Source: Roseomonas mucosa ATCC BAA-692
GTDB taxonomy: Bacteria > Pseudomonadota > Alphaproteobacteria > Acetobacterales > Acetobacteraceae
Assembly (NCBI RefSeq): GCF_000622225.1
Contig: NZ_KK211412.1
Coordinates: 195,883-259,882, forward strand
DNA length: 64,000 nucleotides
Reading direction: 5' to 3'
Made by a program: the position numbers and the translations under genes. Numbering within the stretch: position 1 is the first letter of the stretch; the number at the start of each line of letters is the position of its first letter. The notes beneath the pieces are model-generated. The model saw only the letters and a program-made list of their open reading frames with translations. It was not told where the DNA came from and searched no databases. Below are positions 48,409-62,300 of this stretch, in pieces.

Positions 48409-49266
48409 TCACGGCCCGCCGAATCCCTCGGGCCCCAGCAGGAAGCGAAGCCCGTGGCTCAGCGCCACCGGCACGGCGGAGATATGCGTCTCCCGGGGCA
48501 GGCACTCGAACTCCACCCGCGCGGCCGGGCCGAAGCGGCGGGCGATGGTGTCGGCTATCGTCCGGGCGTTCCCCACCATGGCGCGGGAGGCGCGGCGGCG
48601 GTCGGTGGCTTCGCGGTCCGGCAGGGTGTCCTCCCAGGGGGCCAGCGCCTCCTCCCATTCCCCGACGCCGATCCAGGCCCGGGGCGCCAGGCCGTTGCCC
48701 TTCCGGGATTCCAGCCCGGCCATGAGGCGCGGCCGGTTCCACCAGACCGAGGGGCTGATCGCGAGATAGGCGGAGAAGCAGGCCGGGTCCTGCGCCAGCA
48801 CGTCGAGGGCGAAGAAGCCCGCCAGGGAGTGGCCGATGATCGCCTGCCGCGCCGGGTCCAGCGGATGGCGCGCGGCGACCAGCGGCTTCACCTGTTCCTG
48901 CAGGAAGGCCAGGAAGGCATTCCGCCCGCCGGTGGGGGGGCCGCTCGGGGCGCCGCGCCCGGGGCCCTCCACCGAGGGGCCGGGCGTGTAGTCCAGGCTG
49001 CGCCGCAGACGGTCCAGCGGCTGGTCGGTCGGATAGGCGATGCCCGCCACGACGGCCGGGCACAGGCGCGACACGCCGGGGCGGAAGCTGCCCTGCCGCA
49101 GCAGGTCCGCCACGGTGCCGAAGCAGAGATTGGCATCCAGCAGGACCAGGAGCGGGAAGCCCTCCGGAGGCGGGGGTGCCTGCGGGACGGACAGGAAGAT
49201 GCGATAGGCACCCGAGGGGCCGTCCAGCGCCAGCGCTGTGGTCCCGGGCAGGCTGACCTCGGCCAT
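48409..49266 (-). CDS. Alpha/beta hydrolase esterase, probable siderophore esterase
   Basis: Putative serine esterase of 285 residues of the IroE/BesA type. AIIGHSLAGFFALDVLAQDP is the nucleophile elbow, ISPSVWWNRPRLMAGLESRK a typical following segment, and ECLPRETHISAVPVALSHGL carries the likely histidine. Such enzymes hydrolyse the ester bonds of catecholate trilactone siderophores to release iron. Its place as last gene of the ent operon, 68 nt after entA, supports that job. No signal peptide, so it probably acts in the cytoplasm. Confidence 0.82.
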   Translation of the reverse strand: MAEVSLPGTTALALDGPSGAYRIFLSVPQAPPPPEGFPLLVLLDANLCFGTVADLLRQGSFRPGVSRLCPAVVAGIAYPTDQPLDRLRRSLDYTPGPSVEGPGRGAPSGPPTGGRNAFLAFLQEQVKPLVAARHPLDPARQAIIGHSLAGFFALDVLAQDPACFSAYLAISPSVWWNRPRLMAGLESRKGNGLAPRAWIGVGEWEEALAPWEDTLPDREATDRRRASRAMVGNARTIADTIARRFGPAARVEFECLPRETHISAVPVALSHGLRFLLGPEGFGGP

Positions 49267-49334
49267 GCTCGTCGTGAACTCCTCGATCCCCGCCGCGCGG
49301 CGCGTTGCCCGCCCCCGGCCGCGGCGGAGGGGTT

Positions 49335-50077
49335 TTACGCGCGCATCGTCGCGCCGCCATCGACGTAGAGATCGGTCATGGTGATATGCCCGGCGCGGTC
49401 GGAAAGCAGGAAGACCACCGCCTCCGCGACATCCTCCGGCGTGGCGAGCTTGCCCAGCGGGATGCCGGTCTTGAAGGCTTCCGGCACACCCGCGATCACC
49501 CGCGCCGCGCCGTCCGCATCCGACCACATCCCCGTCTGCATCGGCGTGAGCGTCGAGCCGGGAGCCACGATGTTGCAGCGGATGCCGTGGGGCGCCAGTT
49601 CCAGCCCCAGGCAGCGGGTGAACATGGTCGCCGCCGCCTTGGAGGCCGCATAGGCCGCCATGGCATGGCGCGGGATGCCGGCGGCATTGGAGCTGACGGT
49701 GACGAGGCTGCCGCGCCCCCGCGGCTGCATCCGCCGGGCCAGGGCGCGGGAGATGTGGAACACACCTTCCGCGTTCACCGCGAAGACGCGGCGCCATTCG
49801 GCATCCGTGGTCTCCGTGACCAGGGTGGTGGAGAGCACGCCCGCGACGCTCGCGCCGAGATCGACCGGCCCCCAGTCGCGCTCCACCCGCTCCACCAGCG
49901 CCTCCACCGCGGCGCTGTCGGTGACGTCCAGGGCCTCGGCCCGGATGTTCTCGCCGGGGGCGATGGCGGCGGGGTCCAGGTCGGTGGCGACGACGCGCGC
50001 GCCCTCCTCCCGCAGGGCCCGCACCACGGCGGCGCCGATGCCGCCGCCGGCGCCTGTGACCAGGGCGATGCGTCCCG

Positions 50078-50096
<19 letters not shown>
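49335..50096 (-). CDS. entA: 2,3-dihydro-2,3-dihydroxybenzoate dehydrogenase EntA
   Basis: Short-chain dehydrogenase of 253 residues making 2,3-dihydroxybenzoate with NAD+. The cofactor motif is TGAGGGIGAAV, and the catalytic set appears in VTVSSNAAGIPRHAMAAYAA with Y-x3-K. GIRCNIVAPGSTLTPMQTGM and SDRAGHITMTDLYVDGGATM match EntA more than general SDRs. Overlaps entF by 19 nt. It completes the DHB pathway with entC and the isochorismatase. Confidence 0.92.
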
Positions 50097-54013
<3,917 letters not shown>

Positions 54014-54014
54014 C

Positions 54015-54269
54015 TCAGCCCCCGGCCTGCGCCTTCTGGCGGCGCTCCACGATCGCCCACCAGGTGTTCAGCGTCAGCTCCTCGGCGAACTCGCCGAAAT
54101 CCAGCGACAGGCCGCGCTCGCTCCAGAGCAGGAGAAGGTTCATCGCCCGCATGGAATCGAGGCCCAGGTCGATCAGGCTGTCATCATCGCCGATCTCCGA
54201 CGGGTCCTCGTGCAGCAGGCGCGCGATATCGGCGCGCATGCCCTCCCTGGTCAGCGGGGCGTGGCTCAC
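54015..54269 (-). CDS. Free-standing aryl carrier protein
   Basis: An 84-residue acyl-carrier domain that would hold dihydroxybenzoate on a phosphopantetheine arm. The attachment serine is in LIDLGLDSMRAMNLLLLWSE. In E. coli and most relatives this domain is fused to the C-terminus of the isochorismatase (EntB); here it is a separate gene. It starts with GTG overlapping the isochorismatase stop and ends 1 nt before entF. No phosphopantetheinyl transferase (EntD) is in the window. Confidence 0.9.
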   Translation of the reverse strand: MSHAPLTREGMRADIARLLHEDPSEIGDDDSLIDLGLDSMRAMNLLLLWSERGLSLDFGEFAEELTLNTWWAIVERRQKAQAGG

Positions 54270-54910
54270 AGGACCTCCAGGATCTGCGTGGTGGTCATCG
54301 GCACGCCGCAGACATCGGCGACGTAGCGCAGCGCCATGTCGTGCTTCTCGCGCGAGAAATCGGCCACCGCATCGGCGGCGTAGAAGGGCTCGATATCGCG
54401 CATGAAGGCCTCCGCCGCCGTCAGCAGGCAGCCGATATGCGCGTAGATGCCGCAGACGATGATCTGGTCGCGGCCGCGCGCGCGCATCAGCGTTTCCAGG
54501 TTGCTGCGCTGGAAGGCGCTGTAGCGATGTTTCACCAGCACGAAATCGTCCGGCTGCGGCGCCAGCTCGTCCAGGATCGGCTGATGGTCCTGCGACCAGC
54601 TCATGCCCCGGCCCCAGAGATCGGCCTGCAGCCCGCGGTCGCGCCGGTCCTGGTCGCCTTCCTGCGCCGTGTAGAAGACGGGGATGCCGGCCCGGCGCGC
54701 CTTGGCGGCCAGGGCGTGGATATTGGCCAGCACCGGCTCGATCGGCGGTTCGTCGGGCGTAAAGGGGCCGACGAAATAGCGCTGCATGTCATGCACCAGC
54801 AGCGCGGCGCGGTCGCGCTCCAGCCGCCAGGGCGCGCGCGGCGCGGGAAGCTCCTCCGCGCGCGGCAACGGATAGGCGGGGATGCGCGGCAGGCCCTTGG
54901 CACTCGACAT
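54266..54910 (-). CDS. entB: Isochorismatase (EntB N-terminal domain only)
   Basis: Cysteine-hydrolase-fold enzyme of 214 residues converting isochorismate to 2,3-dihydro-2,3-dihydroxybenzoate and pyruvate. AALLVHDMQRYFVGPFTPDE carries the catalytic Asp, VLVKHRYSAFQRSNLETLMR the lysine region, and VCGIYAHIGCLLTAAEAFMR the conserved cis-peptide and cysteine or replacement. It stops right after the catalytic domain without the aryl carrier extension. Start ATG 54910 overlaps the entE stop (TGATG). Confidence 0.93.
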   Translation of the reverse strand: MSSAKGLPRIPAYPLPRAEELPAPRAPWRLERDRAALLVHDMQRYFVGPFTPDEPPIEPVLANIHALAAKARRAGIPVFYTAQEGDQDRRDRGLQADLWGRGMSWSQDHQPILDELAPQPDDFVLVKHRYSAFQRSNLETLMRARGRDQIIVCGIYAHIGCLLTAAEAFMRDIEPFYAADAVADFSREKHDMALRYVADVCGVPMTTTQILEVL

Positions 54911-56556
54911 CACGATTCCTGCTGTTCCAGGAACTGCGCGCGCAGCCGGGCGCGCAGCTCCTTGCGGCTGATCTTCAGCGCCGCGGTGGTGGCGAAGCGT
55001 TCCACGAAGACGACCTGGTCCGGCACCTTGAAATCGGCGATGCCGCGGCTCCGCATCCAGGCCTTCAGCGCCGCCGGCTTCGGCCTCTCCCCTTGCGGGA
55101 TCACGAAGGCGCAGATGCGCTCGCCCAGATAGGGGTCAGGCACGGAGACGATGGCGGCGTCGAAGACGTTCGGATGCGCCAGCAGATGGTCCTCCACCTC
55201 CTCGGCCGAAATCTTCTCGCCGGCGCGGTTGATGTGGTCGCCCGCCCGGCCCTGCACCTCCAGATAGCCGCCCGGCAGGCGGCGCACGATATCGCCGGTG
55301 CGGTAGTAGCCGTCCCCGGTGAAGGAGCGCGCATTCGCCGCGTCGTCGTTGTGGTAGGCGCGGATCGTATAGGGGCCGCGCGTCAGCAGGTGCCCGGGCT
55401 CGCCCTCCGGCACCGGCTCGCCGGCATCGTCCACGATCAGCACCTCGTCATCCGGGCTGATCGGGCGGCCCTGGGTGTTGACGATGATCTCCTCGGGATC
55501 GTCGAGGCGGGTGTAGTTCACCAGCCCCTCCGCCATGCCGAAGACCTGCTGCAGCGTGCAGCCGAGCGTGGCGCGCACGCGCTTCGCCCCCTCCGGCGTG
55601 AATTTCGCGCCGCCGACCAGCAGCACCTTGAGGCTGCCGAGGTCGTGCTTCGTGTTCGGCGCCGCCTGCATCCAGAGCAGCGCGAGCGGCGGCACGAGGC
55701 CGGTGATGGTCACACGCTCCCGCGCGATGATCGGAAAGGCGGTCTCGGGGCTCGGATTGGGGCTCAGCACCACCCGCGCGCCGGCATGGAGCGCGCCCAT
55801 ATGGCCGGGCGAGCTCATCGGAAAATTATGCGCCGCCGGCAGGGCCACGAGGAAGACGCTTTCCGCCGTGACGCCGCAGATCCCGTTGCTGGCGCGAAAG
55901 CTGTAGATGTAGTCGTCATGCGTGCGCGGGATCAGCTTCGACAGCCCGGTGCTGCCGCCGGAGATCTGCAGGAAGGCGACCGAGGACGGATCCGGATCGG
56001 CGGGCAGGCCGCCCACCACGTCGCGCGGCTCGGCCACGCAATCCTCCAGCGCGGTGAATTCCTCCGCCGCGCCGATGATGACCACATGCCCCACCGCCGG
56101 CACTTCCGCGCGCAGCGCCCGCGCCAGGGTGCGGTAGTCGAAGCCGTCCGCCCGCTCCATGGTGACATAGCCCCGTGCCTCGGCACGGCGGGCGAAATGC
56201 GCGATCTCGGTGATGCGGTGCGCCGGCAGGGCATAGACCGGGATCATCCCGGCGCGGAACAGGCCGAAGACCACGGAGAAGAACTCCGCGACATTGCCGA
56301 TCTGCACCACCACCCGGTCGCCGGGGCGCAGGCCCAGCCTCAGGAAGCCCGCCGCGTGGCGCTCCGCCCGCTCCCAGAGATGGCGATAGGTCCAGTGCCG
56401 TGCGCCGTCCACGATGGCCACCGCGTCCGGATGCTCCGCCGCGCGCTGGCGCAGAAAGCCGGGGAAGGTCTCGCCGCGCCAGTAGCCCGCCTCGCGGTAG
56501 CGCCGGGCGAATGCCTCCGGCCATTCCTGGCGCAAGGGGGCCACGGGGGGGATCAT
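54910..56556 (-). CDS. entE: 2,3-dihydroxybenzoate-AMP ligase EntE
   Basis: Aryl-acid adenylating enzyme of 548 residues that loads DHB onto the carrier protein. [20 protein letters not shown] is the phosphate loop with the family's aromatic tail, [19 protein letters not shown] a signature, YRTGD follows, and [11 protein letters not shown] has the adenylation lysine. The N-terminus [20 protein letters not shown] fits EntE/DhbE. ATGA overlap with entC. The length matches the family. Confidence 0.95.
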   Translation of the reverse strand: MIPPVAPLRQEWPEAFARRYREAGYWRGETFPGFLRQRAAEHPDAVAIVDGARHWTYRHLWERAERHAAGFLRLGLRPGDRVVVQIGNVAEFFSVVFGLFRAGMIPVYALPAHRITEIAHFARRAEARGYVTMERADGFDYRTLARALRAEVPAVGHVVIIGAAEEFTALEDCVAEPRDVVGGLPADPDPSSVAFLQISGGSTGLSKLIPRTHDDYIYSFRASNGICGVTAESVFLVALPAAHNFPMSSPGHMGALHAGARVVLSPNPSPETAFPIIARERVTITGLVPPLALLWMQAAPNTKHDLGSLKVLLVGGAKFTPEGAKRVRATLGCTLQQVFGMAEGLVNYTRLDDPEEIIVNTQGRPISPDDEVLIVDDAGEPVPEGEPGHLLTRGPYTIRAYHNDDAANARSFTGDGYYRTGDIVRRLPGGYLEVQGRAGDHINRAGEKISAEEVEDHLLAHPNVFDAAIVSVPDPYLGERICAFVIPQGERPKPAALKAWMRSRGIADFKVPDQVVFVERFATTAALKISRKELRARLRAQFLEQQES

Positions 56557-57728
56557 GCATCGAACTCCTGCCCTGGCGGCACGCCCAGGGCATTCAACAT
56601 GGCGCGGAACTTGGCCGCGGTCTCGCGCGCCTCGGCCTCCGGATCGGAGCCCGGCACGATGCCGGCCCCGGCATAGAGCCGCGCCCGGTTCCCGGCAATC
56701 TGGGCGCAGCGGATGGAGACATGCCAGGCGCCATCCCCGTCGCGGTCGCACCAGCCCACCGCCCCGGCGTAGAAGTCCCGGTCATGGCCTTCCAGCGCCT
56801 GGATGCGCTCCGCCGCCCGGTCGCGCGGCACGCCGCAGACGGCGGGGGTGGGGTGCAGCAGCGCGGCGAGGTCGGCGGCGGAGGTATCGGGGTCCTTCAG
56901 CTCGCCCTCGATGCGGGTGCCGAGATGCCACATGCTGCGGGTGGCGGTGACGGTGGTGCCCTCCGGCGCGGCGAGGTTCCGGCAATGCGGGCCCAGCATG
57001 TCGAGGATGAACTCCGCCACCAGCGCATGTTCCCGCCGGTCCTTGCCCGAACGGCCCAGCGCCTCGGCGGCGGCGCGGTCGGCCGCCGGATCGGCCTCCC
57101 GCCGCGCGGAGCCGGCCAGGGGATGCGACAGGACGGCACGGCCCCGGCGGGCGACCAGCAGCTCCGGCGTCGCTCCGGCCAACAGGCGCGGCGTGCCGCC
57201 CCCGGCGGGCGGCAGCGGCACCAGGAAGGCGGTGACGGCCGGGTCGGTGTCCAGCCGGCGCAGCAGGGCCTCCGGGTCGATGTCCCGGTCCGCCGTGGCG
57301 AGGAGGCGGCGCGACAGGACCAGCTTGGCCAGGGCAGGCTCCGCCGCCATGGCCTCCAGCGCGCGGGAGACGGAGGCGGCATAGACGGCCGCCGATGGCT
57401 CCGGACGCAGGGACCAGCGCGGGGCGACCGCGTCGGGCGGGGCGGCAGCCCCGGCGGGTTCCGCCACCCGCCGGGGCGCGGTCAGGTAGTCCGGGGCGGC
57501 GCGGTCGAAAGGCAGCGCGCCGGCCAGCAGCGGGGCCTCCGGCTGCGCACGGAAGAAGCCGCGCACGCGCTCGCCCAGCGTCGCCGCCGGGCCGCGCGGC
57601 AACAGGCCGGCCATCCCGTCCCCCCGCAGGCGCCGCCGCCCGGACAGGAAGGCGAAGCCCGTGGCCCGCCCAGCGGAGGCGGCGGACGGGGAAGCCCCGC
57701 CCTCCGCCGGGATCGATCCGTCCCCCAT
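56553..57728 (-). CDS. entC: Isochorismate synthase EntC
   Basis: Converts chorismate to isochorismate, first step of DHB synthesis. The 391-residue protein has [10 protein letters not shown] (general-base lysine), [56 protein letters not shown] and [12 protein letters not shown], the chorismate-binding signatures. The start at 57728 gives the expected N-terminus without running into the upstream gene; it lies 16 nt after the yncE-like stop. Confidence 0.94.
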   Translation of the reverse strand: MGDGSIPAEGGASPSAASAGRATGFAFLSGRRRLRGDGMAGLLPRGPAATLGERVRGFFRAQPEAPLLAGALPFDRAAPDYLTAPRRVAEPAGAAAPPDAVAPRWSLRPEPSAAVYAASVSRALEAMAAEPALAKLVLSRRLLATADRDIDPEALLRRLDTDPAVTAFLVPLPPAGGGTPRLLAGATPELLVARRGRAVLSHPLAGSARREADPAADRAAAEALGRSGKDRREHALVAEFILDMLGPHCRNLAAPEGTTVTATRSMWHLGTRIEGELKDPDTSAADLAALLHPTPAVCGVPRDRAAERIQALEGHDRDFYAGAVGWCDRDGDGAWHVSIRCAQIAGNRARLYAGAGIVPGSDPEAEARETAAKFRAMLNALGVPPGQEFDA

Positions 57729-57744
57729 CACCCGTCCCCGCCGC

Positions 57745-58818
57745 TCAGGGCTTGATGATGGTGACGGTGTCGCCGTTCGGGTCCTCGACCGGCGGCTGGC
57801 CGCGCGGCGACATCTTCGCCTTGTTGGTGACATAGGCAAAGTTGGTGCGCGGATCGACGGCGACCGTGTTGGGATGCGTGCCGGTGGCGAGGCTGGCGAG
57901 CACCGACAGGCTCTTGCCGTCGATCACGCTGACCGTACCAGCGCCGCGGTTGGCGACATAGATCAGGCCGTTGTTGGGCGACAGGGTGATGCCCAGCGCT
58001 CCCTCGCCGGTCTTGACGGTGTTCAGCAGCTTGCCGTCCGCGGCGTTCAGCACGGTCACGTCGCCGCTGCCCTGGTTGGTGACCAGCAGGCGGCCATTGG
58101 CGGCATCGAAGACGAGGTTGGCCGGCCTCTCGCCGCCGGAGGCGAAGCGGCGCTTCACGGCGCGGCCGGCGAGGTCGATCTCGACGATCTCGTTATCTCC
58201 CATGGCCGCGGCGAAGAGGCGCTTGCCCGCCTTGTCCAGCGCCAGGCCGGAGATGCCGCCCTTCAGGTCGCCAACCGTGCCGGCCACCTTCTTCGTCGCG
58301 CCGTCGATGATCCAGACCGCGCTGGGCTTCTCCTTCGCGCCGAAGGCGGAGGCGTAGACGGTGTTGCTGTCCTCGTCCACCAGCACCTGGCGCAGATGCG
58401 CACCCTCGCCCTCGCTGATCTTCACCGCGCTGTTGTCGCGCAGGTCGATGGCGGAGACGGAGCCGCTGCGGGTGTTGGTGGTGTAGAGCGTCTGCGTCCT
58501 GTTGTTCAGCGCGAGGCCGAAGGCCGGCTCGTCCCGCAGCTCGATGGCGGAGCTCGCCTCCAGCGTCACGGGATCCAGCACCATGATGCTGGCGTCGTTG
58601 GCGCCCCGCTGGCCGGCCGCGGCGACATAGACGCGATTGGTGGTCGGGTTCACCACGATCTCGTAGAGGCCCGGCGCGATGCGGCGGTTGCCGCCGATCG
58701 CCGGCGCGGCGAAGGCCGGGGCGATGCGGCTCATCACGGCGGCCGAGGTCACCAGGCCCAGCAGGGAACGCCGCGAAAGCCCGAAAGGAGCCGGAAGCGT
58801 CGTCGGGTGCGTCATCAT
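57745..58818 (-). CDS. YncE-like beta-propeller protein, secreted
   Basis: Exported protein of 357 residues. A twin-arginine-type leader (LSRRSLLGLVTSAAVMSRIA) ends near AFAAPA. The mature protein is a seven-bladed propeller of YVTN type, with repeats such as NRVYVAAAG, TLYTTNTRSGSVSAIDLRD, GRLLVTNQGSGDVTVLN and GLIYVANRGAGTVSVIDG. E. coli YncE is iron-repressed; here it is the first gene of the siderophore operon behind a Fur-like box. Its job is unknown, possibly periplasmic or siderophore-related. M at 58815 is an alternative start. Confidence 0.88.
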   Translation of the reverse strand: MMTHPTTLPAPFGLSRRSLLGLVTSAAVMSRIAPAFAAPAIGGNRRIAPGLYEIVVNPTTNRVYVAAAGQRGANDASIMVLDPVTLEASSAIELRDEPAFGLALNNRTQTLYTTNTRSGSVSAIDLRDNSAVKISEGEGAHLRQVLVDEDSNTVYASAFGAKEKPSAVWIIDGATKKVAGTVGDLKGGISGLALDKAGKRLFAAAMGDNEIVEIDLAGRAVKRRFASGGERPANLVFDAANGRLLVTNQGSGDVTVLNAADGKLLNTVKTGEGALGITLSPNNGLIYVANRGAGTVSVIDGKSLSVLASLATGTHPNTVAVDPRTNFAYVTNKAKMSPRGQPPVEDPNGDTVTIIKP

Positions 58819-58948
58819 GCGTGGTTCCGTCCGCTGATCCTGATGGACGACCGGTAAGGTCGGCCCTTGTGCGCGCGGATGAACCCAGACCCACGTTCGC
58901 TCGCGGCCGGTCATGCCCCGGAAAGAGGGCCCATCCACTCGGAGGCGC

Positions 58949-58977
58949 GTTTTAATGAGAACCACTCGCACTAACAA
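58949..58977 (-). promoter_or_regulatory. Fur-box-like promoter of the siderophore operon
   Basis: On the - strand a -35 TTGTTA (58977-58972) and a -10 TAAAAC (58954-58949) are exactly 17 nt apart. Between them lies TGCGAGTGGTTCTCA (58970-58956); its + strand form TGAGAACCACTCGCA matches the symmetrical Fur pattern TGAGAATnATTCTCA at all but three positions, by eye. Binding there would block RNA polymerase directly. It lies about 130 nt before the yncE-like start. Confidence 0.65.
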
Positions 58978-59084
58978 GGGCCCTGATGGAAACCCTCCCG
59001 CCCTGGGTCGATCCTGGCGGCAGAACCAGGGCCGGTCCGGGAAGTGCCACCCGGGAAAGTGATCCTGCGGGCGGCGGGCTCTCT

Positions 59085-59345
59085 GGCTGTTCCGCTTCCT
59101 GATCGGTCCCCTGGGGAGAGGCTCTGCCTCTCCCGCCAGCCCGCTCTCCGCCAGGGACCGAAGCCGGTCCCCGGACCCCGGGCTTGAGTCGGTTTCCGTG
59201 GCTGCCGTCAGACCGAAGGGTTGCTTCCCGGGAGCAAGTGGAGACGCAGGGCTCCCGAAGAAGAAAGAAAAGCACCCTGCCTGCGCTGGCGGTACTGGCA
59301 GTCGCCGGAGAGCGTGGCTCCCCGGCGCGCCCCCGGCGTAAGGCG
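59085..59345. repeat. Intergenic palindromic repeat, copy E
   Basis: Copy in the same orientation as copy C but lacking the final quarter. Blocks: GGGGAGAGGCTCTGCCTCTC, CAGGGACCGAAGCCGGTCCC, GGACCCCGGGCTT, AAGTGGAGACGCAGGGCTCC and CGCCGGAGAGCGTGGCTCCC. It lies just downstream of the DUF2126 gene stop (59356). The rest of the 58819-59355 gap holds the siderophore promoter and nothing else I recognise. Confidence 0.8.
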
Positions 59346-59355
59346 GACGGGTGTG

Positions 59356-62300
59356 TCAGACCGGGCGGCGCAGGTCCAGGGTGCGCGGATGCTCCAGCCC
59401 GACCGAGAGCACCGGCTCCGCCATCGGCCCGGGCGTATGGCCGAAGGCGAAGAAGCGGGTGCGGCGGCGGGCCTCGGCCTCGTTCGCATTGACTGGCCGG
59501 GTGTCGTAGTTGCGGCCGCCGGGGTGGGAGACATGATGCGTCAGCCCACCCAGGGAACGCCCGGTCCAACGGTCGTAGATGTCGAAGACCAGCGGCGACT
59601 GCGCCCGCACCGTGGGATGCAGCGAGGAGGGCGGGTTCCAGGCCTTGAAGCGCACGCCGCCGACATACTCGCCCTGCCGCTCCGTCGCGGTGAGGGGCAC
59701 GGCGCGGCCGTTGCAGGCCAGGATGAAGCGTTCGTCCACCCAGCCGCTGACGCGCGCCTGCACCCGTTCCGGCGAGCTGTCCACATAGCGCACCGTGCCG
59801 CCGATGCCGGGTTCCTCGCCTAGGGAATGCCAGGGTTCGAGGGCATAGCGCAGGTCGAGGTTCATGCCGCGCAGCGAGACTTCGCCGATCTGCGGGAAGC
59901 GGAACGCGAAATGCGGCCGGAACCACTCCAGGTCGAGCGGCGCGCCAAGGCCGCGCAGCTCCTCCAGCGCGTCGCGGAAATCCTCTTCCACGAAATGCGG
60001 CAGCATGAAGTCGTCATGCAGCCGCGTGCCCCAGCGGACCAGCCGGCGCTCGTAGGGGCGCTGCCAGAAGGCCGCGATGCAGGCCCGCATCAGCAGGATC
60101 TGCGCCGCCGACATCTGGTGGTGCGGCGGCATCTCCAGCGCGCGGTACTCCACCAGCCCGAGCCGGCCGGAGGAACTTTCCGGCGCGTACATCTTGTCGA
60201 TGCAGAACTCGGTGCGGTGCGTGTTGCCCGTCATGTCCGCGAGGATGTTGCGGAACAGCCGGTCGGTCAGCCACGGCGGCGTGGGCCGGTCGCGCGACAC
60301 CTCGCCGAAGGCGATCTCCAGCTCGTTCACGCTGTCCTCCCGCGCCTCGTCCACGCGCGGGTGCTGCGAGAAGGGGCCGATGAAGAGGCCGCTGAAAAGA
60401 TAGGAGAGGCTGGGGTGGTTGTGCCAGAAGCCCAGCATCGACTTCAGCAGGTCGGGCCGGCGCAGGAAGGGGCTGTCCGCCGCGCGCTCGGCCCCCATCA
60501 CCACGTGGTTGCCGCCGCCGGTGCCGACATGGCGGCCGTCGAGCAGGAACTTCTCGGCGATCAGCCCGATCTGCCGCGCCTCCTCGTAGAGCTGCTCGGA
60601 ACGCTCGATATGCTCGTTCCAGCTCGCCGAAGGATGCACGTTCACCTCGATCACGCCCGGGTCCGGGGTGACGGAGAAGGACAGCAGGCGCGGGTCGCGC
60701 GGCGGCGGATAGCCTTCCAGGAAGACCTTGCGGCCGAATTCGGCAGCGGTGTCCTCGACGGCGGCGCAGAGGTCGAGCCAGTCCTCGGCCTCGGTGAGCG
60801 GCGGGAAGAAGACGTGCAGGATGCCGCCGCGCGCCTCGACGGTGAGCGCGGTGCGGACGACATCCGGCTCCTCGCGTCCCACCTCCGGCCGCCAGTCCGC
60901 CGCCGGGGGCGTGTAGCCGTTGCCGCTGCCATTGCCGCCGAGGCCAAGCCCGCGGGTTCGCGGCAGCGGGCCGGGATCGCTGGCATAGGGCCCCTCCAGC
61001 CCGTCGCCGCCACCGGGTCCGGCGACGCGCTGGCCCAGCGGGCCGAAGGGCGCCGCGCCGGGGCCGCCATTGCCGCCGCGGCCGACATGCTGCACCGGCT
61101 GCCCGGCATGGCGCGGATGCGACGGCAGGGTGCCGAGCGGGGCGAAGGGGTCGCGCTCCACCTCCAGCGGCCGCCGGCCGTCGCTGACCCAGGGCAGGCT
61201 CTGCAGCGGCAGGCGGAAGCCGATGGAGCTGTCGCCCGGCACCAGGAAGATATGGTCGCCGCGCATGAACCAGCGGCCGGACTGCCAGCGCTTCACCCCG
61301 TCCATCGCGATGCGGCGCAGCGGCAGCACGCTGCCGGCCTCGGCGTTCAGCCCCTGGCCATAGACGCGGGCGAGGCGTTCGCGCTCCAGCGGGTCCTTGA
61401 GCTTCGCATCCTCGGCGATGACATTGGCGGGCAGCCGGTGCTCCCGCCACAGGTAGTAGTGGATGTCCTCATGGGCGCCCTGGACCAGCGAGGGGTCCAC
61501 CTGCAACCGCTCCGCCAGCGCCTGGCCGAAGCGCCTCGCATCCGCGGCGGTGGCGTCGTCGCGGTCGTCATCCGATGCCAGCAGGGAGGGGTCGGTCCAG
61601 ACCGGCTCGCCGTCCTTGCGCCAGTGGCAGTGCAGCGCCCAGCGCGGCAGCTGCTCGCCCGGATAGTGCTTGCCCACCGTGTGCTGCAGCACCATGCCCG
61701 GCGACCATAGCTCCGCCAGGCGACGGATCAGCCGCCCGGCATAGGCGCGCTTGGTCGGGCCCAGGGCGTCGGTGTTCCATTCGGCGCCGTCCATGTCGTC
61801 GGCGGCGATGAAGGTCGGCTCGCCGCCCATGGTCAGGCGCACGCCGCCGGCCTCCAGCTGCCGGTCCACCTCCCGCCCCGCCTGGAGGATGCCCTGCCAT
61901 GCCGCCTCGGTGTAGGGGCGGGTGGTGCGCGGCGTCTCGGCCACGCGGGTCACGGACATGGAGAAGTCGAAGACGGTCTCGCACTTCTCGATCAGCCCGC
62001 TGATCGGCGCGGCCGAGGAAGGCTCCGGCGTGGCGGCGAGCGGGATATGCCCCTCCCCGGCCATCAGGCCCGAGGTCGCGTCGAAGCCGACCCAGCCGGC
62101 GCCGGGGAGATAGACCTCGCACCAGGCATGCAGGTCGGTGAAGTCGGCCTCCGGCCCGGCGGGGCCGGTGATGGACTTCACGTCGGCGGTGAGCTGGATC
62201 AGGTAGCCGGAGACGAAGCGGGCGGCGAAGCCCAGGTTGCGCAGGAGCTGCACCAGCACCCAGGCACTGTCGCGGCAGGAGCCCCGGGCATGGCCCAGCG

